This document shows positions 45,396 to 54,050 of a stretch of DNA of 64,000 nucleotides, piece after piece (position 1 is the stretch's first letter; every line of letters begins with the position of its first letter). The stretch comes from UBA5069 sp964560495. Lineage in GTDB: Bacteria > Chloroflexota > Anaerolineae > Caldilineales > Caldilineaceae. A program made the translations under genes and the position numbers. The stretch lies in the NCBI GenBank assembly GCA_964560495.1, contig CAZLMM010000009.1:1-64000 (forward strand), given 5' to 3'. The notes below the pieces were generated by a model. It was given only the letters and a program-made list of their open reading frames with translations. It searched no databases and was not told where the DNA came from.

Positions 45396-46402
45396 GGGAA
45401 GGGCGCACTGCTCTTGGCAGAGGTCTGGGAGGGCGCTTTGGCGTTCTCTGCGCCGGCCAGTAGGTCGGGCCACAGGAAGAAGCTGACCACGCCGATGCCC
45501 ACGCCCATCCACAACGTGATGAAGCGAGTCAGCAAGGCCGCGCTGGTGGCGACGGGCGTCGTCAGCCCCAGCAGTCGGCGGCTGAGGAGCACCATGCTGC
45601 CTTCCACGCCGCCCAGCCCGCCGGGGAGGGCAAAGACCGCGCCGATAACGGTGCTGATGTTGAAGATGAAAACAGCTTTGAAGAGCGTATCCAGCGTGGC
45701 TGGCGCGCCAAAACCCACCAGCACCACCGCATAGGCCACCCCTTCCGCCCCCCAGCACAACACACCGATGAGCAGGGCAATGGTGAGGTTGCGTGGGCCA
45801 AAGATGATGTAGGCGCTTTCGTAGAAGGTGTGCAGATGGCGTGCGAATTTCTTGATGCCCGGCGTGCGTTCACCAATGCCGAGAAACCAGAGCGCCAGAG
45901 GGCGGTATTGCACGGCGATCACCCCGACGACGAAGACGACGAAGACCATGCCGGCCACCCACTGGGCGCGGGCGTCGGGGAAGGCGATCAGCCCCACGCT
46001 GGCCAGGATGAGCATGGCCGCGCCATCGATCATGCGCTCGGCCAGGATGGTGGGCGCGGTGTGGCTCATGGGCGCGCCCGACACATTCTTGATCATGTAG
46101 CACTTGAGCAGCTCGCCGGCCTTCCCTGGCGTCATCACCATGAGCATGCCCACGCCAAAGATGCGCGTCGTGTCCCAGGCCGCAATGGGCACCTTCAGCC
46201 GCAACAGCATCCAGCGCCAACGCGCCAGCCGGGCCAGGTAGTTGAAAAGGGTGAGCAGGATAACCACGCTGAGCCACGACCAGGGGAAATCAGCCAGCGC
46301 GACTTTCATCTGCGCAAAGTCGCTAAAGAGGACAAAGCCGATATAGACCAGGAAGGCGGCGCCAAACGACCAAAGTAGTTTCCGCCGAAGTTCTGCGTTC
46401 AT
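45392..46402 (-). CDS. LPG_synthase_TM / YbhN-type flippase-like membrane protein
   Basis: 336 residues with about seven to eight membrane segments. Characteristic stretches are MVMTPGKAGELLKCYMIKNV and ALPGGLGGVEGSMVLLSRRL, both conserved in the UPF0104/lysylphosphatidylglycerol-synthase-TM family. These integral proteins are linked with phospholipid or polyprenyl-lipid translocation. It lacks the C-terminal aminoacyl-transferase domain of MprF. It is translationally coupled to the PyrK-like gene downstream. The 5' side is bordered by the G-rich inverted repeat and gap. A role in supplying lipid-linked sugars to the GT39 enzymes nearby is only an inference. Confidence 0.85.
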   Translation of the reverse strand: MNAELRRKLLWSFGAAFLVYIGFVLFSDFAQMKVALADFPWSWLSVVILLTLFNYLARLARWRWMLLRLKVPIAAWDTTRIFGVGMLMVMTPGKAGELLKCYMIKNVSGAPMSHTAPTILAERMIDGAAMLILASVGLIAFPDARAQWVAGMVFVVFVVGVIAVQYRPLALWFLGIGERTPGIKKFARHLHTFYESAYIIFGPRNLTIALLIGVLCWGAEGVAYAVVLVGFGAPATLDTLFKAVFIFNISTVIGAVFALPGGLGGVEGSMVLLSRRLLGLTTPVATSAALLTRFITLWMGVGIGVVSFFLWPDLLAGAENAKAPSQTSAKSSAPFP

Positions 46403-46429
46403 GAAGTGGAATTATAGCCGGGGGCGGCG

Positions 46430-46710
46430 TCGTTGGGGAAACTGGGGGAGGTGGTGAGGTATTCGGGTGGTGAGGTCGTGGGGTGTTTTGCCGAGGCTCC
46501 AACACCCCAAGACCACACCCCCCCAACACCCCAAAAACAAACACGGTACACCCCCCCCACCACAGTCGCCACCAACAAGGNNNNNNNNNNGGGGGGGGTT
46601 GGTGGGGTAATGGGGGGGTGGTGGTGTGTTTTGGGGGGTGTGTGTTGGGGGGGTTTTTGCCGTCGCACCAAACCCCCCACGACCTCACCACCTCAACACC
46701 CCAAATCCAT
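46430..46710. repeat. G/C-rich inverted repeat with an assembly gap
   Basis: Runs of G on one side and runs of C on the other surround ten N at 46581-46590. GGTGGTGAGGTCGTGGGG (46466-46483) is repeated exactly in inverted orientation at 46675-46692. The left half also holds AACACCCC-rich sequence and the right half GGGGGTGTGTGTTGGGG. The structure should fold back on itself and could form G-quadruplexes, which explains the failed assembly. It fills the whole 307-base spacer between gdhA and the flippase-like gene; I see no gene in it. Confidence 0.8.
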
Positions 46711-48116
46711 CACGGGTACAGCCCGCGCAGCTCTGTCGCCTCCAACAGGCGCTCGATGGCGATGGCGCAGGCCGCGGTGCGCAGGTCGCATTTGCGCTGA
46801 ATGGAAGCGGCCACCACCACATCCAGGTTGTCCAGCAGCGTCTTCTGCATGTTGCTGCGCACTGCGCTCTCATCCCAAAAAAAGGATTGCAGGCTTTGCA
46901 CCCACTCGAAATAGCTGACCACGACGCCGCCGGCGTTGCACAGGATGTCGGGGATCACCAGAGTGCCTTTGTCATTCAGGATTTGTTCGGCTTCGGGCGT
47001 TGTGGGGCCGTTGGCGCCTTCGGCGACGACGCGCGCCTGCACCTTGTTCGCGTTGGCGCCGGTGATCTGCCCTTCCAACGCGCAGGGCGCCAGCACATCC
47101 ACATCCAGCAGCAGCAGCTCCTCGTTGGTCAGGCGGTCGCAGTCGCGGAAATCCACCACGCTGCCGGTCTGGGCCACATGACGCTGCAATTGGCGCAGGT
47201 CGATGCCGTGTTCGTTGTAGATGCCGCCAAAGCGGTCGCTGATGGCGACGACGTGCGCGCCGCGCTCGTGCATGGTGCGCGCTGTCCAACTGCCCACGTT
47301 GCCAAAGCCCTGCACCGCCACGGTGACATCGTCCAGGCTGCGGCTCATGCGCTGTTTGAGGATAGCCCGCGTGATATAGGTGACGCCCAGGCCGGTGGCG
47401 TATTCGCGCCCCACCGTGCCGCCGATGGTAACGGGTTTGCCGGTGACGACCGCCGGCGCCGAGTAGCCCCGGTGCATGGAATAGGTGTCCATGATCCACG
47501 CCATCACCTGGGCGTTGGTGCCCACGTCGGGCGCAGGGATGTCCCGTTCCGGGCCGATGATGATGCTGATCTCGGTGGTGTAGCGTCGGGTCATGCGCTC
47601 CAGTTCAGCCTTGCTCAGACTGCCGGGGTCAACGATGACGCCGCCCTTTGCGCCGCCGTAGGGCAGATTCATGAGGGAGCACTTCCAGGTCATCCACATG
47701 GCGAGCGCGCGGCACTCGTCCAGCGTCACGTCCGGGTGATAGCGTATGCCGCCCTTGGTGGGGCCCTTCGCCATGTTGTGCTGGACGCGGAAGCCGGTGA
47801 ACATGCGGGTGGAGCCATTGTCCATCTTTACTGGGAAGTGGACGATGAGCTCGCGTTGGGGCGTGCGCAGGTGAAGGCGTTCCTCATCCGAAAGACCCAT
47901 GAAGGCAGCCACCTGGTCGAGCTGCTTTTGCGCTACGGTCCAGGCGCTGGCGCGTTGAGCTTCGCCGTCAATCTGGGCGGTGGGGTGGTGCGCATCCTCG
48001 TTGGGCGTCGCCTGTGGGGGAGGAGGAAGGGGCGCTGCGGGTTGGTCGTTGCCATTCGTAGGGATAACCGGGGCCGTCAGGGTGGTTGGTTCTTTGAGCA
48101 TTGCGTTTTTCGCCAT
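46710..48116 (-). CDS. gdhA: Glutamate dehydrogenase (Glu/Leu/Phe/Val family)
   Basis: 468 residues. It interconverts glutamate and 2-oxoglutarate plus ammonia. Motifs: KGPTKGGIRYHPDVTLDE, the catalytic-Lys LPYGGAKGGVIVDP, APDVGTNAQVMAWIMD, and the dinucleotide-binding GFGNVG. The first roughly 50 residues are a Pro/Ala-rich extension absent from most bacterial enzymes of about 415-430 residues and are probably disordered. AAAGGAG precedes the ATG. The gene may be preceded by a 24-codon leader ORF (48262-48336). NAD versus NADP use cannot be decided with confidence from the sequence. Confidence 0.93.
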   Translation of the reverse strand: MAKNAMLKEPTTLTAPVIPTNGNDQPAAPLPPPPQATPNEDAHHPTAQIDGEAQRASAWTVAQKQLDQVAAFMGLSDEERLHLRTPQRELIVHFPVKMDNGSTRMFTGFRVQHNMAKGPTKGGIRYHPDVTLDECRALAMWMTWKCSLMNLPYGGAKGGVIVDPGSLSKAELERMTRRYTTEISIIIGPERDIPAPDVGTNAQVMAWIMDTYSMHRGYSAPAVVTGKPVTIGGTVGREYATGLGVTYITRAILKQRMSRSLDDVTVAVQGFGNVGSWTARTMHERGAHVVAISDRFGGIYNEHGIDLRQLQRHVAQTGSVVDFRDCDRLTNEELLLLDVDVLAPCALEGQITGANANKVQARVVAEGANGPTTPEAEQILNDKGTLVIPDILCNAGGVVVSYFEWVQSLQSFFWDESAVRSNMQKTLLDNLDVVVAASIQRKCDLRTAACAIAIERLLEATELRGLYP

Positions 48117-48261
48117 TGAAAAACTCCTTTGGTTAAATGTCTGCTGGGCGCAGCGCCATTGCCGCGCCGATTACATGCCGTTGCTACTCATTTTATGGCA
48201 CGATGGGGAATCTGAGAAGTGACGGATGTCATGGAATAAGGCGGGCAGATGACGCATTTCA

Positions 48262-48336
48262 TCATTCATCCACAGCCAGGTTGAGGCGCTCATTGATCCA
48301 CTCACGCAGCAAGAGGCATTTCAGATAGCGATTCAT
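48262..48336 (-). CDS. Candidate 24-codon leader peptide gene upstream of gdhA
   Basis: A short ORF reads MNRYLKCLLLREWINERLNL then AVDE. GGAGATAACA gives a good ribosome site six or so bases before the ATG. It lies about 145 bases upstream of gdhA on the same strand, and a second short frame (MMKCVICPP...) overlaps its stop as ATGATGA. Coding is possible but not shown. The rest of 48117-48437 holds no other gene that I can see. Confidence 0.35.
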   Translation of the reverse strand: MNRYLKCLLLREWINERLNLAVDE

Positions 48337-48437
48337 TGTTATCTCCGAAATTCGCGAACAATCTTCTCGTTCACCTTGCCGACCCCATGCGCCTCAAACC
48401 AGTGTATCTCGACATAAGCGATATAGTGCTTTCTGTT

Positions 48438-50429
48438 TCATTGGGCCACACCCTGCCGCGCCCACGCCTGGGTGATCCGATCCAGGATGATCGCCAGCAG
48501 GACAATCGCCATGCCGGCCGCAATGCCCCGCCCCAGCTCGCCGCGCGCCAGCCCCATGACCGCCTCCAGCCCCAACGCGCCGCCGCCCACCAGCCCGGCA
48601 ATGATCACCATGGAGAGCGCCATCATCACCGATTGATTCAGCCCCATCATCATCGATGGGTGCGCCAGGGGCAGCTCCACCTTGAACAGGGTCTGACGGC
48701 TGGTGGAGCCAAAGGCCTGCGCCGCCTCGACTGCATTCTGGGGCGCCTGGCGAATGCCTAGATCCGTCAAACGGGTGATGGGCGGCAGGGCATAGAGCAC
48801 CGAGGCGATGACCCCGGGCACGCGCCCAGGGTTGAAGAGCATGACCACCGGCACCAGATAGACGAAAGGGGGGATGGTTTGCAAGAAGTCCAGGATGGGG
48901 CGCAGGATGCGGCGAAAGGCCAGAGAGCGCGCGCTGAAGATGCCCAGAGGAATGCCCAGGAGCACCGTGATAACGACTGCCACCAACACCTGGCTCAGCG
49001 TGTCCATGCTCTGACTCCACATACCCAGCCCGCCCAACGCATAAGTGCATCCGGCGCAGAGCAGCGCCAACCGCCAGCCGCCCGCCTGCATGCCGATGAG
49101 CGCGATGCACAGGACAACGATGAACCAGGGCAGAGCGTCGCGCAGGAAGCTGCGCAATGGGTTGAGCAGATAGATGATGGTGAAGTCGCTCAGAGGGCCG
49201 GCGCCGATGGGCAGGTCGCCGATCTGATAGAGATTGTCGCGCATCCAGGCCACCAGGTCGTTGACCGGCGCGGCGATGGAGACGCGCCATTGACTGGGGA
49301 ACTCGGCCAGACCTGGAAACGCGCTGCTCAAAAAGGCGAGCATGAGCGCAATCAGCAGCGTCGTCGCCCAGAAAACATAGTTCATCAGCCAGCGTGGCGG
49401 CGCACCTTTCTTCTCTGCCGTGGGTTGGAGCAGGCTGCGCTTGCTCTCGCGCGCCAGCCCGCCGCTGATGCGGTCGAAGATCATGGCCAGAAAGACGATG
49501 GCCAGCCCGGCTTCCAGCGCCAAGCCAACATTCTGGCGCTGCAAGGCCTTGAGCACGACTTCGCCCAATCCGCCCGCGCCGATCATGGCGGCAATGACAA
49601 CGATGCTCAGGGCCATCATGATCGTCTGGTTCACGCCCACCAGGATGGTGGGTATCGCGAGGGGAAGCTGCACCTTGCGCAGCTTTTGCCACGAGGTGGA
49701 GCCAAAGGCGTCGGCGGCCTCCACCGTGTTGGGCGCCACCTGGCGAATGCCCAGGCAGGTCAGGCGCACCGCCGGCGGCAAGGCGTAGATGACCGTCGCC
49801 ACGACGCTGGGCGTTCGCGCAATGCCAAAGATGAGCACCACCGGGATGAGATAGACGAAGGCTGGCATGACCTGCATAGCGTCGAGGATGGGACGTAAGA
49901 ACGCATCGAGCCGCGGCCAGCGTGCGCAGAGGATGCCCAGCGGTATACCAATCGCCAGGCTGATGCTCACCGAGACGCCCATGAGCGCCATGGTCTCCAT
50001 GGTGGGAACCCAGAGGCCGAACAGGCCGATGGTGAACAGTGCGGCTGCGGAGAAAATGGCGACGCCCCGCCCGGCGCTCTTGTAGGCCACCGCGGCGACG
50101 AAGACGATCATGGCCGACTGGGGAATCGCCAGCAAAAAACGTTCAAAACTGCGCAAAAAAGCCTCGATAAAGTCGCTAATTGGATCGATAAAAGACGTAA
50201 AAAAGAGGCTTGTCGCCCGGTTGGCGATGACCCAGGACTTGAGTTCGTCGATAGGCGCCTGGACCTGCCAAACGAGTCGTTCAGGAAAACTTGTCGTTTG
50301 GGGATAGGCAATGGCAATCGCCACACCGACGATGATGAGCGCCAGGAGCGCGCCAAGATAGAACGCCAGACGCCGGCCAGATGATGTGGGGTTTTCTTGT
50401 CGGGGAAGCGTCGCGGCGATGGTCGTCAT
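48438..50429 (-). CDS. proW: ABC transporter permease with two ProW-type domains in one chain
   Basis: 663 residues. Each half contains a five-to-six-segment permease domain of the binding-protein-dependent type: first LGILCARWPRLDAFLRPILD ... VYLIPVVLIFG, second LGIFSARSLAFRRILRPILD ... VYLVPVVMLFN. Both halves end with the same coupling-helix pattern (AADAFGSTSWQKLRKVQLPL and AAQAFGSTSRQTLFKVELPL). Normal ProW is about 350 residues with one domain and dimerises, so this is a tandem duplication in one chain. The ATG overlaps the stop of proV. Likely import of glycine betaine or a related quaternary amine. No substrate-binding protein gene is next to it. Confidence 0.87.
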   Translation of the reverse strand: MTTIAATLPRQENPTSSGRRLAFYLGALLALIIVGVAIAIAYPQTTSFPERLVWQVQAPIDELKSWVIANRATSLFFTSFIDPISDFIEAFLRSFERFLLAIPQSAMIVFVAAVAYKSAGRGVAIFSAAALFTIGLFGLWVPTMETMALMGVSVSISLAIGIPLGILCARWPRLDAFLRPILDAMQVMPAFVYLIPVVLIFGIARTPSVVATVIYALPPAVRLTCLGIRQVAPNTVEAADAFGSTSWQKLRKVQLPLAIPTILVGVNQTIMMALSIVVIAAMIGAGGLGEVVLKALQRQNVGLALEAGLAIVFLAMIFDRISGGLARESKRSLLQPTAEKKGAPPRWLMNYVFWATTLLIALMLAFLSSAFPGLAEFPSQWRVSIAAPVNDLVAWMRDNLYQIGDLPIGAGPLSDFTIIYLLNPLRSFLRDALPWFIVVLCIALIGMQAGGWRLALLCAGCTYALGGLGMWSQSMDTLSQVLVAVVITVLLGIPLGIFSARSLAFRRILRPILDFLQTIPPFVYLVPVVMLFNPGRVPGVIASVLYALPPITRLTDLGIRQAPQNAVEAAQAFGSTSRQTLFKVELPLAHPSMMMGLNQSVMMALSMVIIAGLVGGGALGLEAVMGLARGELGRGIAAGMAIVLLAIILDRITQAWARQGVAQ

Positions 50430-51493
50430 GCCAGGCTCCCTTCTGAACCATTGTTTGTCTCGTTGCCGCGCAGGGCATTCAACACGCACTGGCGGTCCAC
50501 GCAACCAATCAGGTTGCCCTGTTCATCCACCACCGCCAGCCAGCCCTCGTGTTCCATGACCACTTCGATGAGCTGCTCCAGTTTCATGCTTGCCGGGATG
50601 GATATTCCTACCGGGGCGCTCACCGGCGGCGTCATGATGCTGGCGGCGGTCAGCACCCGCAGCCGCGGCGCGTCTTGGGTGAACTCGCTCACATAGTCGT
50701 TGGCCGGACGCATGACGACTTCTTCGGGCGCGCCTACCTGGACGAACTCGCCATCCTTCATGATGGCGATATGCGCGCCCAATTTGATGGCCTCGGCGAA
50801 GTCGTGGGTGATGAAGATCAGCGTCTTGTGGACACGGCCTTGCAGCGCGATCAGTTCATCCTGCATCTCCCGACGGATGAGTGGATCCAGCGCGCTGAAG
50901 GGTTCGTCGAAGAGCAAGATCTCGGGGTCCACGGCCAATGCCCGCGCCAGACCCACCCGTTGCTGCATTCCCCCGCTCAACTGGTTGGGGTAGTGATTTT
51001 CCCAGCCTTTGAGGTTGACCAGCTCCAGCACATTGGCTGCGCGGTCGTAGCGCTCCTTGCGTTTGACGCCCTGGATTTCCAGACCATAGGCCACGTTGTC
51101 GATGATGCGGCGGTGGGGAAAGAGGCCAAAGTGTTGAAAGACCATGCTCATGCGATGGCGGCGCAGATGACGCAGTTCCTGCTTGTTTATTTTCGAAACG
51201 TCATGGCCTTCCACGAGGATTTCGCCCTGGGTTGGCTCGATGAGCCGGGGTAGGCAGCGCAACAGCGTTGACTTGCCGCTGCCCGACAGCCCCATGACCA
51301 CGAAGGTTTCGCCCTTCTGCACGGTGAAGGAAACGTTGCGCACCGCCACCACATGGCCTGTTTGCGACAGCACGTCATCTTTGGACGCGCCGTCAGTGAT
51401 CGCTTGCACGGCGCGTTCCGGGTGCGGGCCAAAGACTTTCCACAGGTTTTTGACGGATACGATGGGCGGTGGAGGCATGGTCAATTGAGCCAT
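50426..51493 (-). CDS. proV: ABC transporter ATP-binding protein, ProV type, with CBS domain
   Basis: 355 residues. Walker A GLSGSGKST (Lys74), the signature LSGGMQQRVGLARALA, Walker B ILLFDEPFSALDP and the H-loop ITHDFAEA are all present. The C-terminal 80 residues contain one or more CBS-like modules (LEQLIEVVMEHEGWLAVVDE), which in ProV-type proteins sense ionic strength or nucleotides. The insertion AITDGASKDD near residue 31-40 is typical of ProV/OpuAA. It precedes the permease gene with a four-base overlap. Osmotic or nutrient uptake of quaternary amines is the expected role. Confidence 0.9.
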   Translation of the reverse strand: MAQLTMPPPPIVSVKNLWKVFGPHPERAVQAITDGASKDDVLSQTGHVVAVRNVSFTVQKGETFVVMGLSGSGKSTLLRCLPRLIEPTQGEILVEGHDVSKINKQELRHLRRHRMSMVFQHFGLFPHRRIIDNVAYGLEIQGVKRKERYDRAANVLELVNLKGWENHYPNQLSGGMQQRVGLARALAVDPEILLFDEPFSALDPLIRREMQDELIALQGRVHKTLIFITHDFAEAIKLGAHIAIMKDGEFVQVGAPEEVVMRPANDYVSEFTQDAPRLRVLTAASIMTPPVSAPVGISIPASMKLEQLIEVVMEHEGWLAVVDEQGNLIGCVDRQCVLNALRGNETNNGSEGSLA

Positions 51494-51724
51494 TGGGAAG
51501 TGTCTGAACGAATTGCTTGTCTGGTGAGTGCGAAAAGTCGATGGACAATGCGGTCAGGGTGTTACCTACTTTACTGCACACCAGACGCAAATGCAAATGC
51601 CCAAACTGGAACGGGCAAGGAGCGAAGTTGCGCGCCAACAGGCTCAATGGCAGAATGGCGTTTTGCGCGTGTTGTGCTGCAACCTTAGCCAGAGCAGGAA
51701 TGCAAGACAAAGAGGAAGCTCTCC

Positions 51725-52843
51725 ATGACTCAATCGCCAAAGCCGCCCCAACGACTCTTTATCCCCGGCCCGACGGATGTTCTGCCCCATGTCCTTGAGG
51801 CGCAGACCGCGCCCATGATCGGTCATCGCAGTGATGAATTCGAGGCGCTCTTCGCCAAATGTGAAAGACAGCTTCGACGACTCTTTCAGACCGAGGCCCG
51901 CGTTTTCATCGTGGCTGCGTCGGGATCAGGATTACACGAGGCGGCCATCCGCAACGCAGTGAGCCGTCGCGTTCTCTGTTTTGTCAACGGCGCGTTCAGC
52001 GAGCGTTGGTTCAATACAGCCGCCGGCTGCGACAAGGAAGCCATTCGCATCGACATCCCGTGGAACACGGCCGTGAAACCGCATCAAGTCGCCGCGGCTC
52101 TGACAGCAGCCTTACAGGACGGGCCTGTGGAAGCCATCACCGTGGCCCACAACGAGACGAGCACCGGCGTGACCAGCCCGGCGGGCGAGATCGCCGCAGT
52201 AGTGCGCGCCATCAGCCCAGAGACGCTGGTCATGGTGGATGCTGTATCTTCCTTTGGCGGGGTCAACATTCCCTTCGACGCTTGGGGACTGGATCTGTGT
52301 CTGACCTCATCGCAAAAGGCGCTGGCTCTGCCGCCCGGGCTGGCCTTCTGCGCGGTGAGCGACCGCCTCATGGAGAAGGCAAAAACAGTGAAAGGGCGGG
52401 GTTGGTATTTCGACTTCATCAACCTGGAGAAATCGCTCAAGAAGAGCACCACGCCAGCCACGCCGGCCATCTCCCTCATGCGCAGCCTGAGCGTCCAGCT
52501 CGACCACATCTTCGCTGAAGGGGTGGAGAACCGTTTTGCCCGCCACGCCCGCCTGGCCTGCTGTACGCAGCAATGGGCCCTTGACCACGGCTTTGCGCTC
52601 ATGGCCGAGGATGGCTATCGCTCACCCACCGTCACCACTGTCGCCAATACGCGCGGCGTCGACGTTTCGGCGCTCAACGATTACTTGCTCTCTGTCCACG
52701 GCATGGAAATTTCCAACGGCTACGGCGTCTATAAGGACAAGGCGTTCCGCATCGCGCACATGGGAGAGGTCACCGACGCCGACATGGGGAGACTCTTTGC
52801 CGCCATGGAAGAGTATGAGAATCTGGAAGGAGAGAAGGCGTGA
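51725..52843 (+). CDS. Class V aminotransferase (alanine/serine-glyoxylate type)
   Basis: 372 residues, a PLP enzyme of fold type I. The PLP Lys is at 198 in LTSSQKALALPPG, with Asp172 in VDAVSSFGGV. The start LFIPGPTDVLPHVLEAQTAP fits alanine-glyoxylate or serine-pyruvate aminotransferases, which use glyoxylate as acceptor. It begins a three-gene run with an iron-type alcohol dehydrogenase (four-base overlap) and a threonine aldolase. The context suggests handling of small amino alcohols or of serine/glycine/glyoxylate. The preceding spacer (51494-51724), divergent from proV, holds no other gene I can support. Exact substrates cannot be told. Confidence 0.87.
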   Translation: MTQSPKPPQRLFIPGPTDVLPHVLEAQTAPMIGHRSDEFEALFAKCERQLRRLFQTEARVFIVAASGSGLHEAAIRNAVSRRVLCFVNGAFSERWFNTAAGCDKEAIRIDIPWNTAVKPHQVAAALTAALQDGPVEAITVAHNETSTGVTSPAGEIAAVVRAISPETLVMVDAVSSFGGVNIPFDAWGLDLCLTSSQKALALPPGLAFCAVSDRLMEKAKTVKGRGWYFDFINLEKSLKKSTTPATPAISLMRSLSVQLDHIFAEGVENRFARHARLACCTQQWALDHGFALMAEDGYRSPTVTTVANTRGVDVSALNDYLLSVHGMEISNGYGVYKDKAFRIAHMGEVTDADMGRLFAAMEEYENLEGEKA

Positions 52844-54012
52844 ACCTCCGTTCCTTTTCCGTGCCTACAGAGGTCAAGCACTCTTTGGGCGCCATCACTG
52901 CCCTGCCCGATGAAGTGCGCAGTCTGGGCATGCGCCGCCCCCTGGTGGTGACAGACAGCGGCCTGGTGAAGGCCGGCCTGGTTGACGAGGTGACGAGAAT
53001 CCTGGCCGCTGCACAAATCGACTTCGCCCTGTTTGACCGGGTGATCCCCAATCCACCCATCGTTCTCGTGGATCAGGGCGCCGAGTTCTATCGCCGCGAG
53101 AAGTGCGACGGGTTGATCGGCCTGGGCGGCGGCAGTTCCATCGACACCGCCAAAGCCATCGGTGTCGTCATCGCCAATGGCGGTTCCATTCGCGACTACG
53201 AATGGGCGATGCCCAACCCCATTCGCCAGCGCATTCAGCCGCTCGTCGCCGTTCCCACTACGGCGGGCACAGGCAGCGAGGTGACGCTGTGGGCAGTCAT
53301 CACGGATCCTGACCGCCGTATCAAGTACAACGTGGGCGGCACGCCCCTTATTGGCCCCCATGTGGCGCTCATTGACCCATTGCTCACCCTGGGGCTGCCC
53401 GCCCCGGTGACGGCTGGCACAGGGATGGATGCCCTGGCCCACGCCATCGAATGTTACACCTGCGCCTACGCCCAGCCCTGGCCCGATGCAGTGGCGCTAC
53501 TGGCGATAGAATATGCGGGCGAATGGCTGCGGGTGGCTTTTGCCCAGGGGCAGAACCGAGAAGCCCGCTACAAAATGAGCATGGCTGCCATGTTGGGCGG
53601 CATGGCCTATGGCACGGAGAGCGCCGGCGCCGCCCACGCCATGAGCCAGACGGCCGGCGGCGTGCACACGAATGCGCCCCACGGCCCCCTCACCGCCTGG
53701 CTTCTCGGCCCGGTCATGGAGTACAACTACATGGGCGAGCCGCAGAAGTTTGCGCGCATCGCCCGCGCCCTGGGCGAAGACACACGCGGCCTCACCACCT
53801 GGCAGGCCGCCGAGCGGGCTGTCGAGGCGGTCTATCGCCTCATCAAAGACTTGCGCATTCCCTCCCTACAGCAGTTGGGCTTCAGTGAAGACGAAATTCC
53901 ACTCCTGGCCGGGCTGGCTGCCAACGATCCACAGACTATCGGCAACCCCCGCGACATCGACTACAACGGCTATGTGCAGGTCTATAAGCGCGCCTTCGAG
54001 TTGGGCAGGTAG
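52840..54012 (+). CDS. Iron-containing alcohol dehydrogenase
   Basis: 390 residues, group III alcohol dehydrogenase. GGGSSIDTAKAIGV binds the dinucleotide, and the metal site is formed by ALIDPLLT (Asp), GMDALAHAIE (His), AHAMSQTAGG (His) and TNAPHG (His). The GTG start overlaps the stop of the aminotransferase gene, so the two are coupled. It oxidises a small alcohol or reduces an aldehyde, possibly the product of the coupled aminotransferase. Family members with such partners include 1,3-diol and amino-alcohol dehydrogenases; which applies is not decidable here. Confidence 0.9.
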   Translation: MNLRSFSVPTEVKHSLGAITALPDEVRSLGMRRPLVVTDSGLVKAGLVDEVTRILAAAQIDFALFDRVIPNPPIVLVDQGAEFYRREKCDGLIGLGGGSSIDTAKAIGVVIANGGSIRDYEWAMPNPIRQRIQPLVAVPTTAGTGSEVTLWAVITDPDRRIKYNVGGTPLIGPHVALIDPLLTLGLPAPVTAGTGMDALAHAIECYTCAYAQPWPDAVALLAIEYAGEWLRVAFAQGQNREARYKMSMAAMLGGMAYGTESAGAAHAMSQTAGGVHTNAPHGPLTAWLLGPVMEYNYMGEPQKFARIARALGEDTRGLTTWQAAERAVEAVYRLIKDLRIPSLQQLGFSEDEIPLLAGLAANDPQTIGNPRDIDYNGYVQVYKRAFELGR

Positions 54013-54050
54013 GGATAATCTGGACAGGATGAGCAGGAGAAAAGCATTAA

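Noticed and set aside
45396..45758. An N-terminal extension of the PyrK-like gene
   Set aside because: It is out-of-frame antisense-like sequence of the flippase gene; the ATG at 45395 overlaps that gene's stop as in a coupled pair.
46433..46918. Frames running across the G-rich repeat and N gap
   Set aside because: They translate low-complexity repeat and unknown bases; no protein family is visible.
48879..49898. A plus-strand frame across proW
   Set aside because: Antisense to a permease with two intact domains; Gln/His-rich composition is an antisense artefact.
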